A stretch of 64,000 nucleotides of DNA from Gadus chalcogrammus (taxonomy: Eukaryota > Chordata > Actinopteri > Gadiformes > Gadidae), in assembly GCF_026213295.1 (NCBI RefSeq), contig NC_079428.1:2003670-2067669 (forward strand). The letters are read 5' to 3'. The notes beneath the pieces are model-generated. The model had not been told where the DNA came from and made no database searches. It saw only the letters and a list, made by a program, of their open reading frames with translations. The position numbers were made by a program, and so were the translations under genes. Numbering within the stretch: position 1 is the first letter of the stretch; each line of letters opens with the position of its first letter. Positions 26,941 to 40,615 of this stretch are shown here, piece by piece.

Positions 26941-27335
26941 CTGAGAGAGAGAGGGCGAGAGAGAGAGAGGGAGAGGGAGAGAGACTGGGACAATGATAGA
27001 GACTGGGACGATTTGGGAGAGAGAGGGCGAGCGTGCACTGAGAGACTGGGACAATGAGGGAAGGAGTGAGAGGGCGAGTGAGCATTAAGGGACTGGGCGA
27101 TGAGGGAGAGAGAGGGCGAGCGAGCATTGAGAGACTGGGACGATGAGAGAGAGAGAGAGAGGGCGAGCGAGCATTAAGGGACTGGGACGATGAGGGAGAG
27201 AGAGGGCGAGCAAGCATTGAGAGACTGGGACGATGTGGGAGAGAGAGGGCGGGCGAGCACTGAGAGACTGGGACTATGAAGGAGAGAGAGGGCTAGCGAG
27301 CACTGAGAGACTGGAACGATGAGGGAGAGAGAGTG
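26941..27335. repeat. 43-bp minisatellite, ~9 copies
   Basis: Tandem units beginning GAGACTGGGACGATGAGG and ending GGGCGAGCGAGCATTGA. Unit starts at about 27131, 27178, 27221, 27264 and 27307 give spacings of 47, 43, 43 and 43 bp. The 47-bp unit carries two extra GA pairs. Copies differ by point changes (ACTATG, AACGATG, CACTGA). Adenine versus guanine variants (ATTGA/ATTAA) alternate in neighbouring units in part of the array. Confidence 0.92.
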
Positions 27336-29345
<2,010 letters not shown>

Positions 29346-29672
29346 GGGGTGTGAGAGAGAGAGAAAGAGAGAGAGAGAAAGAAAGAGAGAGTGAGTAAGA
29401 GAGCGAGAGGGGAAAAGAAAGAGGGAAAGTGAGTGAGTGCGGGGAGAATTCACAGAGGTTCATTTGAATAACCAGCAGAATGAGGGGATGTGAAAAAGGA
29501 GAGAGAGAGAAAAAACATTAAAGCGGGTCGGATGAAATGGAATTGGCGTCTGGCTCTGCGCATTCATGTCACACGGCTTTATCAAATTATTTCCACAATA
29601 GCGACCCCACTAGTGATGGAATTTCAATTAAAGTATGACAGTTTTTAGAATGTGTTTTTGCCGGAGAGTGAG

Positions 29673-29737
<65 letters not shown>

Positions 29738-29815
29738 CAAAGAGAGAGATACTGGAAGAAAGAGCAAGACCAGAGAGTGAGTGAGTGAGAGCAGAGAGTG
29801 AGAGAGAGAGGAGGT
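29346..29815. repeat. GA-rich low-complexity region
   Basis: Imperfect GA repeats at 29350-29440 and a purer tract at 29676-29738, interrupted by the AT-rich unique block 29500-29650. Confidence 0.85.
29500..29650. promoter_or_regulatory. Candidate conserved non-coding element
   Basis: A 150-bp repeat-free island inside GA repeats, with ATGGAATTTCAATTAAAG and CTTTATCAAATTATTTCC homeodomain-like cores. Unique, AT-rich sequence preserved between expanding repeats is suggestive only. Confidence 0.25.
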
Positions 29816-29922
29816 GTGTTATGGTGTGAGTCTGTAGAAGAGCTTGTGCTGGTCTATTTTCCGGTCTATATTTTCAGTATATGAGCATTGCATTCTTGCC
29901 CCCTTGCCCACTCCCTGAATAA

Positions 29923-29924
<2 letters not shown>

Positions 29925-30003
<79 letters not shown>
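29925..30003. repeat. (AC)n microsatellite, ~79 bp
   Basis: Pure AC repeats. Confidence 0.97.
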
Positions 30004-30005
<2 letters not shown>

Positions 30006-30740
30006 ATTGCCTCATCTCAACTGCATTTGTTGTGAGACCACTCAAACGGGCCGGTGTTGGAAAATAAAGATATAGAGGCTCTTCAAGGCAAGAGATTCAA
30101 GAACGTTGGTGTTTTTTGGTGGATCGAGCGGTACTCTGCTAGACGGCCGCCTGTGATGGATAATTACACATAGAGAGGTGGTGAATAGAAAGGTGAGGCA
30201 GAAGGGTGAAACTGATAGGTGCATAGGAGTGTTGCTCCGCTTACACCGGCCGCCGGGCTTGTAAACGGGTTAAACGGCGGCCAATTATGACCCTTGTAAA
30301 TGGTGTCAGGACCGAAGTCTGAAATGCACTTGGGCAGGGATGGACGAAAACAACCCCCAGACGGACCCAATCACAAACACGCAGACAGACACAGACACAC
30401 TGGAGGGGAGAACTGTGCTTGGGTTCTGTCCTTTTGGCCTTCATCGACCACGGACGTGATTTGGGCTAAACGTAATGGTGAAAACTCCATTAAACACTGC
30501 AACTTCCATAGGATAGAATAACCTCATTTATTTTATTTTGTGATTTAAAAATGTTTCCTCTGTAATCCCATTCCTGACACAGTGCAGCCGTTCTGTCTAG
30601 ATGGGTAGAGACTTCTGGAAATGTTTGTGTACAGAGTCTAAATAATACAACAGAGTGTAAATAATGTTTGTTTTTTTACTTCCAATATAACTGTATGGCA
30701 GTTGGCCTGTCTGTTTTTGCATTATGTATCCAATGATACG

Positions 30741-30744
<4 letters not shown>
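30004..30744. other. Unique sequence, partly enhancer-like
   Basis: Repeat-free. About 30230-30340 (GGCCAATTATGACCC, a CCAAT box plus AATTA core) and the AT-rich 30510-30700 stand out. No coding signals. Confidence 0.35.
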
Positions 30745-30792
<48 letters not shown>

Positions 30793-30979
30793 TCCTCTTT
30801 CACTCTCTCTCTCTCTCTCTTTCTCACTCTCTTTTTTTCATTCTGCAATTATAGCTGGACGCTTTGACGAAGCCAGGCGGAACTAAAATGACTTTTCATG
30901 TCCGGTATAATGACTGCCATTTGGGACAGAGAGGGGAGGGCGAGCGAGAACGGCTGTGCTTACAGGAGCAAGAGAGAGA

Positions 30980-31027
<48 letters not shown>
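30745..31027. repeat. Facing (CT)n and (GA)n tracts
   Basis: A CT tract at 30745-30789 with decayed CT to about 30833, then about 135 bp of unique sequence, then a GA tract at about 30970-31027. The two are inverted copies. The RERERE frames are repeat translations. Confidence 0.9.
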
Positions 31028-31031
<4 letters not shown>

Positions 31032-31647
31032 AAGGGATGTGGGGGGGGAGAGAGATGGGCAAAGGGGGGACAATCAGTGTATGATAATGGCTTAGGTCAC
31101 CTCTGCTTACGACTAGCCGGCACAAACCAACTGTCTCTGGCTCTCTGTCATTCCACACGACGGAACCCCCCCCTCCCCTCCCCGTGCCCCCCTGCGCCCG
31201 GTCTGATCTCAGTGGAAGGTTCTGGAAGCCTTCAGAGCCTTCTGGAGCCTTCTCTGTCTATCCCCGTCCGTCTCTCTCTCTCTCTCTCTCTCTCGCTCTC
31301 CATATCCCAGCCTTCCTTGGCTTGCTCGCGGCTCTGCGGGTCACAAGATGAATTGCGTGTGGAAAACATCTTGCGGTCCTTCGGCTGTTGACCAGCGCGG
31401 CTGAAAGGGGCCATAGGGCCGTCGCGTAGGTTAGCATCGAGCTATCCTTCACGCCGCCACCCACCCATTTAGCAGGCTTCTCCCAGCCAACCAGTCCCCG
31501 ACACACTAATAAGGCCCAGAGAGCGGTGGCTTGGAGATACAGCGGCGGATGCCTGGAAGCCATGTGTCGCTAATCTATTATTTAGTCTCTCGCGGGGAGG
31601 TTGGTCTCAAGAATTTCATGCATGCATTTTGCAAAGCAAATGGTAGC

Positions 31648-31651
<4 letters not shown>
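31028..31651. other. Unique sequence with short CT tract
   Basis: Contains a CT tract at about 31269-31297 and GTTCTGGAAGCCTTCAGAG/CCTTCTGGAGCC near-repeats at about 31218-31250. No gene seen. Confidence 0.4.

Positions 31652-31684
<33 letters not shown>
31652..31684. repeat. Poly(G) tract, 33 bases
   Basis: The longest homopolymer in the window. Far longer than any A or T run present (maximum about 13). Confidence 0.97.
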
Positions 31685-31686
<2 letters not shown>

Positions 31687-33320
31687 GACGACATGGAGGG
31701 TCGGTACGGTGGCGGGGCGATGAGCAGCACAGCGTTAGACATTAACGCCAGCCGCAGTATTTACTTGTTCCGCCTCGCTCAACCCTGACAACATCGTAAA
31801 AAGCACAACGTTTTCGGGTTTGTTTGGTTTTTATTTTTTTTTGTTTAGTTTTTTACACCGCCGTTGTCATTTGGTTTCTTACTGACTCGACTCTCGTAGT
31901 AAAAAAAAAAAAGACAATACTCTTCAGTTTTATGCCGACGCTGACACCTCGCCACACAACAGCCCTCCCCTTTGTTTGTTTCTCGCGGGCTGCCCTTTCG
32001 TTCGATCACTGTCTGCGTTTGTTTACGTTGACATGTGAAGGTTGCGTCTTCAAGGCGGTCGACGCTAACGCGATGTGTAATACGCACGCCCCTATACTTT
32101 TAAGCAATTTCTCTAGGACATTTGGCCTACCTTGGGGATCCAACCGGGTGCCTTTTGGCTGACTGTCAAGACAGCCTTAGGCGGGCACTATCCCTCTGCC
32201 CTATCCTCTATAGACTATACCCTCACTTTTCATGTATATTTTAGGAAAGTATTTCAGAGGGGATTCGGGAGTTGCATCACAGTGCTATATTTATACAAGC
32301 ACCAGCGAGCAGACAAGACGCATTATATTTAGTCTGGTATTTTTCAACGGCTTCCCAGGCATTGCGCTGGCACTTTTAAAAGCATGCATTCCTCGGCAGT
32401 CATCGCATATTTGTAGACGTTGCTCCACCCCTGGATTAGAAGGCGGTTTCCACCCCGGCGATAGTCTTACACATCATCAAATAAGGCTCTCGGAGTGCTA
32501 AGTACACATTCAGTTCATTACAGCCCCTTCAGAGTCCAATCGGGAATTAAAACTATATTTGGCCGTGACATACCAGCCAATGTACTCCGACATTCCCCCG
32601 CGCTGGGTATACATAGACGGGGAAGCTTCTGTCGCCCGGGTGATTGGCACACTAAGGTTACACCCCAAGATCAAGCAGAAAGGATTAAGATATTAGGCCT
32701 GTCTTTGCGTTCCGGGTGTACAGTAAATACAATGTATGTGCCGCTTACGGGTCCGGCTGAGTTGCGACACGTGTTTCTATAGGTTGATGAACACGGGTTT
32801 GTCCGTCCGTAGCGCAATAAAAACATGCATAAGCACCGCCTATTTTTGTATTCGGCTAGCAGCAGCATATATAAATAGTTGTATTCCCCTGCGTGGTGAT
32901 GGCGTTATGTCTATTGCAGCTGGAAGAGGTCCATTCAAATCCCACGTCCAATGTCAATAGAGAAACAAACGGCAAAGGAAATATGCGTGCCATTCAGGAC
33001 AGACCGCACAGGCAGCCCACACAACTCAACACGTTGGGATCTACAGGTGCGGGGGCTTTTCTGAGGACCGCAGGCCCTCCATGAACCCCGGCGGGCCCCC
33101 TCCTTAATGAGCAGCCAGGGGCCTTCCTCAGGTGAAGGGAAAGGCCAAGGCAGACATTAGGTGTGGAGCAACAGGGCCCTGTCTCCCCTCCTCTCCTCCG
33201 CCCTGGCCCTCACCACATACACACAGTGAGATAATCCCACAGCCTAACCTATATCTTGTCCTTGCATGTGTTCCACGGCCTAAAGAAACATTCCATGGGC
33301 CCTTAACGGCACTGGTGTCA
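31685..33320. other. Unique block with three successive + open frames
   Basis: Almost repeat-free, rich in CpG yet AT-balanced. Open frames of 112, 89 and 95 codons follow one another on the + strand between 31824 and 32782, with CAATAAA at about 32815 and TATATAAATAG at about 32868 afterwards. I see no conserved motif of reverse transcriptase, integrase or transposase, so a decayed element is only a thought. 33040-33130 is GC-rich. Confidence 0.35.
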
Positions 33321-33442
33321 CGGCTGGTGGGTTTGTGTGTGTGTGTGTGTGCGTGTTTGTGTGTGTGTTCGCGTGTGTGTGTGTTTACGTTTGCATGAGT
33401 GGGGGAAAGTGAAGATGTATGTGTGTCTGTGGGAAAGAGTTG

Positions 33443-33556
<114 letters not shown>

Positions 33557-33812
33557 CTGAGGGAAAGGGAGATAGTGTGTGTGCTGTGTGTGAAAGTGTG
33601 TATGGAATGTGTGAGCATGGCCCTCTCTCTTTACCAACCTGTGAAAGTTCAACAGAACTCTGTTCTTGAGTTACGTGCCTTAAAGCAGGCGAATTACCCA
33701 AAGATCAGAAGATTAGTCTTCCAAGAAGTGGTCCACTTTCACACGTGTGCGTTACCATATGTTTCCGAAGTAGAAATGTTGCGGGAAAAAACAGAAGGAC
33801 AATATAGCCTGA

Positions 33813-33862
33813 GGGGGGGGGGGGGGGGGGGTGGGGGGGGGGGGGGGGGGGGGGGGGGGGGG
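33813..33862. repeat. Poly(G) tract, 19 + 30 bases
   Basis: Fifty bases of G with a single T at about 33832. Strong quadruplex potential on the + strand. Confidence 0.97.
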
Positions 33863-34560
33863 CGAAGGCATGCTAGAACATTCCTTATAGGCCACATTGA
33901 TTGGGCTGTAGCTGAGCAAAGTTATTTCTGAGTGTCATTCCACAGACTGAAAGCCCGCCTTAGGTCTGCGCAAGCATATAAATTGTGTCTGAGGCGCTTT
34001 TTATAGAGTAATATCAAAGAGAAGGCTAATTTAAAACGCGCAGCCGAAGAAAAGGATGTAAAATTAATAGAAGTCGAGATTTAGATTTGGATTCCATGGC
34101 TGTCGCCTGTCAGGCTTCTTAATATTGCAAATTGATTTTCCCTTCCCCACGTTTGGCCTCCACGCCCATCACAAGCGTGAGAAGAAACAGCTAGAGTGTG
34201 TGTGTGTTTGTGTGTGTGTGTCAGTATGTGTGTGTGTGTATGTGTGCGTACATGCCCACATTTCCACATGCTAAACTCCATTCCAACACACTGATGACAG
34301 CAAAAAAAATGACAACCGACAAAAACAAAACAAACAGCAAACGACACAACGACTTCCATCTTCTCTTCTTCCATTTGTTCTGCTCCTCTGTTCCTCGTTC
34401 CCATTTAACTATCCTCTCTCTGAGTGTGTGTGTGTTCATATGTGTGTGTTGGAGTCCTTTCCATCCATCCTTTGTGACGAGCTGAAACACAACAATGCCG
34501 GGTAGAGGAGGTGATCTCCTGCATTGTTTATCCTGCCTCGCCGGGAAATTAGCGCGCGTC
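33863..34560. other. Unique sequence with short TG tracts
   Basis: TG-rich patches at about 34196-34252. Otherwise ordinary sequence. No gene seen. Confidence 0.4.
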
Positions 34561-34900
34561 GCTCTATTGTAGCCTTTTGTTTATAGGTTATTCGTTGTTT
34601 ATCCCCCTCCCTAAAAGGCCAGTTTTTTTATGGACCCCACGATGAATGAAAACAAAAACAAAAACGGGTTTGCACTTCACACCGTGGCGATGAACCTGAT
34701 GGCACATAGACTCTTATATGAGCTAGTTATTATGGCAATAAACCGCCATAAAACAAGGCAGGCTCGTGTACAGGGTGCAGATCAACCCGGCCTCTTGCGT
34801 CATTCCCCTTTGGAAAGATGTGTTATGAAAAAAAGGGCATGGCATTTATTTACTTCCTCCACCACCCCCCCTGAGACAAGCAAGCTGACATACAAGTGAC
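34560..34900. promoter_or_regulatory. Candidate conserved non-coding element
   Basis: Dense forkhead-like and Hox/Cdx-like words: TTGTTTATAGG, TTGTTTATCC, TTTTTTTATGG, GGCAATAAACCGCCATAAAAC split over 34734-34754. Repeat-free apart from an (AAAAAC)3 patch. A good enhancer candidate by texture. Confidence 0.28.
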
Positions 34901-35739
34901 AATGCAGGGGAATGAATAGCTGGGTGTAAATGGGCGACAAAAGGGGGGTCTTGTTAGGTGGACGGGAGGACATTCTGTGTTGTCAGTGCGTGACCTTTTC
35001 GTCCCGTCCCCGCTGAATACTGGGCCTCGTTTCGTCAATATGGCGCGTTGCTCGGTGCGCCACCCCCCCCCACCCCCCCCCCCTCGCATCCTGCCCCCTC
35101 TTCTTTGTGCTTTTCATGTATATGCCATCTGCAACAACTACATGACTCCTTGGGTTGTGTGTCACCCGCGACACACGCACGCACAAATACACACAGTCAC
35201 AACGATGCGGCGTGCACATAGCCCGGCATACGAGCACACGCACCCGCACACAAATAGCACACAGATACACATAATCACACATGCGTGCACACACACAAAC
35301 AACCACACACACACACACAATTATAAAACAGGATGAAAGGGAAGGAAAAAGGAGAAACATAAGGGGTGGAAAGGGGGAGGTTGCCAAAGCAGAGAGAAGA
35401 GGTGAAAGGGAGGTGTGTGTGAGGGAGAGATACCACTTTATTCCTGAATTGTGTTCTGGGCTCGTCCCTATGGACTTCATTACCCATGAGTCGTGGGGAA
35501 TCTCACTTGTTTGTTTTCAGAAACACCAGCAAGGCGTTTGTAGTTTCTTTCATGTCTTGCCCCAGTGTCCAGTTGATATCAGATCGCTTCTCCATGTCTG
35601 CTTCTGTGTGTCACAGTGAGGTCTGTTTAACGTGCTCTTCTTCATTGTGTGTTGTCATGTTTATCAGTGGCAATATATCGTTCAAGACGTGGTGCCTCAC
35701 GATACTGGTTCAAATACGCTACCGTCATGCTTTTAATCT
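34901..35739. other. Unique sequence with C runs and decayed CA
   Basis: C runs at about 35065-35083, CACACA-rich sequence at about 35170-35320. An acceptor-like TTGTTTTCAG at about 35511-35520 is not followed by a good donor. No gene supported. Confidence 0.4.
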
Positions 35740-36190
35740 GTAATATCAAGCATAATTAGCCTTTACCCACAATCCATTCATGAAAGAAATTCACTTCCTC
35801 AAGCTGCTTTCCTTTTACATTGAAACACGTCACCGCAACAAGGAATTATAAATATGTATATTAAGATTACTAAAAATATCTATTCATGAAAGCCAACCAC
35901 CCCCTCCCCATAATGCAGCTGAAATACTTGCACATCAAGCTTTTCCAGAGCACTCGAGTTCATTAATTCTCAGGGTGAAAATCTACAGCATTTCGGCATA
36001 AAAACACAGCAGTCAAGAGGTGATTATCTTTGGAAATTAGCTTCCTCGTTTAAGGGCTGTGTGGATGCAGATGCCTGGCTTCAATGGAAGCCTATTATTC
36101 CAAACGACTCTCATTAAGTCACAGTGAAATAAAGCAAGCTGGGGAAGCACTTAAGTAAAGTAAGATCTTTCAGATCAACCGCGCTGGAAT
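35740..36190. promoter_or_regulatory. Candidate conserved non-coding element
   Basis: About 450 bp free of simple repeats. It has many homeodomain-like cores (CATAATTAGCC, TTCATTAATTCTC, CTCATTAAGTC), a GTGATTATCTTTGG segment and CATAATGCAGC. This is the strongest enhancer-like texture in the window and sits in its most repeat-poor zone (34.5-40 kb). Confidence 0.32.
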
Positions 36191-37389
36191 CGCTAGCAGG
36201 GTACCGATGCCGTCTTTATTGGGAGCGACGACGTGAGCGGGAACGATGCGCAACCAAAGTGCCCGGGCTGAAAGGGGAAAATTTTACTGCCACAACTTTA
36301 CGCCTTTCACGGCTTTTGAGCGACGCTCCTGCTTTTGTCTTTGCGCTGAAAGCCGAAAGGATCCGGCGCTACCTCCACCGTGTTTGATCAGAGCGCTAAC
36401 GCGGAGCACCGGGAGCCACAGCTGTGCTTTCAGTTCCCCGTCCTCCAGCAGCAACGCCCCGCCGATCACACGCTCCTTTGAATGGGCTCCGTCGTAAGCA
36501 GCTCTGCTCTAATAGCCAAAGCTGGTGGTTCTCGTCGGACGGGGCTCAGACGCTAATGTGACTCAGCAGTGAGCCGGCGTTCCAGGCGCTGTCGGCCTCG
36601 GATCCGTGCGAGCGCTTGTCAAAATAAAAATCCATTCTTCCTCTGTCGCCGTCCACTGGTTTATTTTGTCATCTGCTGCAATCTATCGCCGGGACTTGTT
36701 GTTTTCGTTCCTCTTTCCTTTTTGCACACGGCTTGCTGCTGTCACATCTCCCATGCATTTAGCCGTCGTTGCCAGAGGCACTCGTGACGTCTTGGCAGAT
36801 GATTGCTGTTGGTCGCCTGCCAGCCCCACACTTGTGAGGGCCCATGCCATCGAATTCCCCTCTCGCCCATTACACAGCGTTTCAGCCTCAAGTGTTCAAT
36901 AACGGCGGCGGAGGGAGTCGGAGGAGCGAGCGAGGCTGGGTGTGTGGGAGGTGTAGCGGGGGGTGTTGTAGTGCGGGGTTGAGGTGGAGGAGGCCTCGTC
37001 AGATGGACCCTTGTGTCACCCAAGACTGTGATATTGATGGTTGTCAGGGTTTCCCAGGGCTCGGTGACACAGCAAGGGGGTCTTTTATTGAGTTCCAGAT
37101 CAGAAAGTGCCGCCCATCTCACTTCCCACATCTTCCAGCCCACTGTTTTTTCCGTCTGCACATGCAGACAGCACACGTGACACGCAACACGCGTGTTGCG
37201 ACACGCACTCTCGCACACATGCGCCCGGCCAACGCCGTGTGCGTCTTCTGCATGCGGTATCCCTGGTTTATCGCCGCTGTATGATAACCTCCACCGTACA
37301 GATTTGTGTGATTCATATCCTGTTTGGCCAAGGCACTAAACATCAGTAGGCGGCACCAAATGATGGAACGCACACATTAAAATTCGATC
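36191..37389. other. CpG-rich unique sequence
   Basis: 36190-36640 and 36880-37000 are GC-rich with frequent CpG, resembling a CpG island, and ATTTTACTGCC/AAAATAAAAATCC patches lie between. Overlapping open frames on both strands have no known domains. It could mark a distal promoter but no start site or exon is evident. Confidence 0.35.
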
Positions 37390-37960
37390 TCCTGCATCAG
37401 TACATCCAGCACTGGTCAGGACTACAGCTATAAATTGCCGGCCATTATTTTCGATTAACCACGCTGACACCGCGGGGCCCGTCGGCCTGCTTCCCGCTCT
37501 CTCTCCCTCGTTGTCGCGGGCGCCTCCGCCATATTTTCCCGTGGCGTTTCATTTCAGATTGTCCTACGGCGCGATAACGCGGCGACCGGTGAACCCTGAG
37601 ACACCAGCCGCAAGGCGATCTTATTAATGGAGCGCTGGTGAGAATGGAGTGGACGTCCGGCCTCTTCTGTGGCGTCTCGCTCTCCGGGGCCGTCCCTCCC
37701 CAGGCCTGAAGAGCACAGCCATCATGGAAGGTGCAAGGGGGCCCTGACGAGATAATTCATCACGCTTGAGCCAGAGGAGAACCAGGCGGACACAAAAGGG
37801 CTGTTCCTGTGGCCTGTGTTGTGATTGAACAGATATGCTGTTTAATGGCTTTCAGTTGGCATTCATGAAAATATTGTTTCTTTTTTTTGTTTTTATGGAT
37901 CAAACTGATCGAATATACATTTATTTGTTTCAGATTTAAACTAATTATCGATTTTTTTTA
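37390..37960. promoter_or_regulatory. Candidate conserved non-coding element
   Basis: Includes TATAAATTGCCGGCCATTAT, GCGATAACGCGG, CGAGATAATTCATCACG and TTTAATGGCTTTCAGTTGGC, then an AT-rich tail. Repeat-free and CpG-retaining. Enhancer-like by texture. Confidence 0.28.
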
Positions 37961-39574
37961 AGCGAGTTAGGTCCCTGTTGTGGCCACAATGTCTCAACTA
38001 TTAGCCAGCTTGCATCAAGGGAAACAGATACCTAACTGACAAACAGTTTTCCTTCATTTTGATATTGACACTCACTAAAGCAGTGACCTGACACCACTCC
38101 ACAGACAGCCGCCCTGGCCTGAATCTCTTATCTTCTGAATACACTCACGCCAAGCGGCCCCGAGTGGTTTGGAAATGTGAAAATGATCCGACAGCAAACG
38201 CCTTGTTGTGACTGCGTCAGATTGTTTCGTCTAAGCAGCGAGTACTCTCTCCCTGCCCTTTAATGAGTTTATTGATAATCAATGTTCCCATCTTGCAAGA
38301 CTCCAAAGCCCTGACCCAACGATGGCCCCGTAGACGGTTGGAGTGAGTGAGTGGGACAGGCGCCGGCTTGTTTTCACCCAGCGTCCACCGGAACAGACGT
38401 TTAATGGAAGCACTTATCAGGTGACTTAAGTACAGTAACGAGGTTCATGCACATCCACATCGTGGCGAATTATGGACATATTGTTGATGATCAACAATTG
38501 CCAACCATCGTCAAACTGGCAGAACTATTTGCAATGCACATTTATTTTTTATTTTTCGCTTGCCTTCACAGCATGTAACTGATGATATTGTGTTGTCGAT
38601 ATTTCGGGAAATGGCTATTGTTGAGTTTTGCGTCTGTCAGTTGGGCGTTATCAACTGATTGGCAGACTGACAGAAGCTGTCTGCTGTTGGCATCAGTTGC
38701 CTCCCCCATGGCAGAAGATAAGCAAGCGAGTCCAAACTATGATTGTTATCTCTTTTTATTTTCTTACAATCATATTTGGCTTGTTTTTATTAGTTTCTCT
38801 ATGGAGTCTGCCTCCAGGAAACATTTTTTATTGGCGTTGTCAAAAAAACAAAATCTCCTCACTGCTTGATTCCCTGTCGATCGAGACCTTTCAACAGACC
38901 CCCTCTCCACGTGATCTGTTTGTATCCTGTCGACAGCGCTGAGTTGGTTTTGGTGGTCTGTGTTTCTTCAAGAAGATGGGGCTCAGCCAGGCATCGTGTG
39001 CCAGCATCGTGTGCCCCCCCCCCCCCCCCACACACACACACACACTCCTGGCAGCATCCCCATCTGCCAGCCCTGATTGTATTGAGTCCCACTCAGTGGA
39101 ACAGCGCGCTCCGACCCGGCCCGAGCCAGCTCAGACCTGTGCCAGGTCTTTGGGGGAGCTTAAGCCTCATTGAGAGACAGACTCAGACGGGCAGCGGATG
39201 TTTTGCGACGCACTACTCCAAACTTTTTTTTTTAACTCAAACTGCCAATTCACTCGGAGACAAATGGGCAAGGGGACGACGACGACGACAACACGCCACT
39301 GAATACTAAGTCCCCTTTTCAAGAGCTGGATCCGGGCTCCCTTCACGCGATAGTGTTTTAATGGCATGCTACGCTGTTTATTTGTGTGACTGGGCGAGGG
39401 CGGCTGGGTCGGTGGGGAGCCGTTTGTTGTGAGGCAGAACATACGAGACACCAGAACAAAAGAAGGGAGAGGAAGGCACCCACTGCCAACAGATTGCGGC
39501 ACTGGGCTCCGGGCCAGCGGCCCGCCACCACGTGAGGTTAATAAGGCACCCCCACCCTATCGATTAGTGAGGTC
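37961..39574. other. Unique sequence, no gene seen
   Basis: Repeat-poor. 38520-38860 is AT-rich. A C run plus short CA tract lies at about 39014-39045. Open frames are short and unrecognised. Confidence 0.4.
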
Positions 39575-40060
39575 TTTCATTCGCTTTGGGAAGCGGAGAA
39601 AGTCCTTTGGAAAATGATTTCGCTCATTCAATTTAGCTTATGAATTAAATGTTTGACAGATCATCAATGACCGCTGAATACTTTAGTAAATTGCCTTTTA
39701 TTGATGAATGTTTTACCCCCCTGCTGCGCCCCGTCCACCACCACCACCACCTAGCGTCCATGCACCCTCGATCATGGATTCATCAAAACCCGAACTGTCC
39801 CTCGAGGATTGGATTTATGGCCGGCTTGCTGTTTGTTAGCGTTCAAACAGGGAAATGCTGCAATATTCTCATTCCTGCTGCCGGGGTCTCAATCCTCACA
39901 CGGGGAGAGAGGAGAAGCTTGATCCCTGCCGCTGAACGGGCCGCCATCCTCGTCAGCGCGGTGTTTTTTCTAATCACTCAAGGCCCCCGCGAGGCCTTTA
40001 GCGGAGTGAGAATGAATTAACAAGAAAAGAAACGCACCGCTTACAATAACCGCAACGCAT
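39575..40060. promoter_or_regulatory. Candidate conserved non-coding element
   Basis: About 39600-39715 is especially dense: CAATTTAGCTTATGAATTAA, TTTGACAGATCATCAATGAC (a TGACAG MEIS/TGIF core next to ATCAATGA, a PBX-like word) and CTTTTATTGATGAATG. The part after 39760 is more GC-rich and ends AGAATGAATTAACAAG. Adjacent TALE and homeodomain sites are typical of Hox-PBX-MEIS enhancers, but function is inferred. Confidence 0.32.
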
Positions 40061-40440
40061 TACGTCGCTCTACAGAGCGGATTCGTCGGCGAACACAACG
40101 TAAATAATCACAGCTTGTTTTTCCGCATTGAACATAAATGGCCGCGGCTCCTGCTGTCACTCACAGATGGCGTTTCCTCTCCCCAAAAGAAGCGCCGGGC
40201 AGGGCCAGCGCCTCGTGATCCAGCCCTGGCAACGGCAGCAGCCATTTTGCTCATCCTCCGCGGGCAGCGGTCATCACAGGGAGGCGCTGGCATTGTCTTG
40301 GCACCGGCCCGACCCGGGGCCCCGGAGTAGTAACCGATAGCTTGTCAGCTTCGGCGCTTATCGCTCCTGACATCTGTCCACGCCATCGCACCCCCACCCC
40401 CACTCCGCCCCTATCTCTCTTACTCTGGTTCTCTCGCTCT
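40061..40440. other. GC-rich unique sequence
   Basis: CpG-containing sequence before the CT repeat. No gene seen. Confidence 0.4.

Positions 40441-40615
<175 letters not shown>

Noticed and set aside
35511..35630. Exon starting after TTGTTTTCAG
   Set aside because: A good acceptor-like sequence, but no acceptable donor follows within 200 bp and frames are poor.
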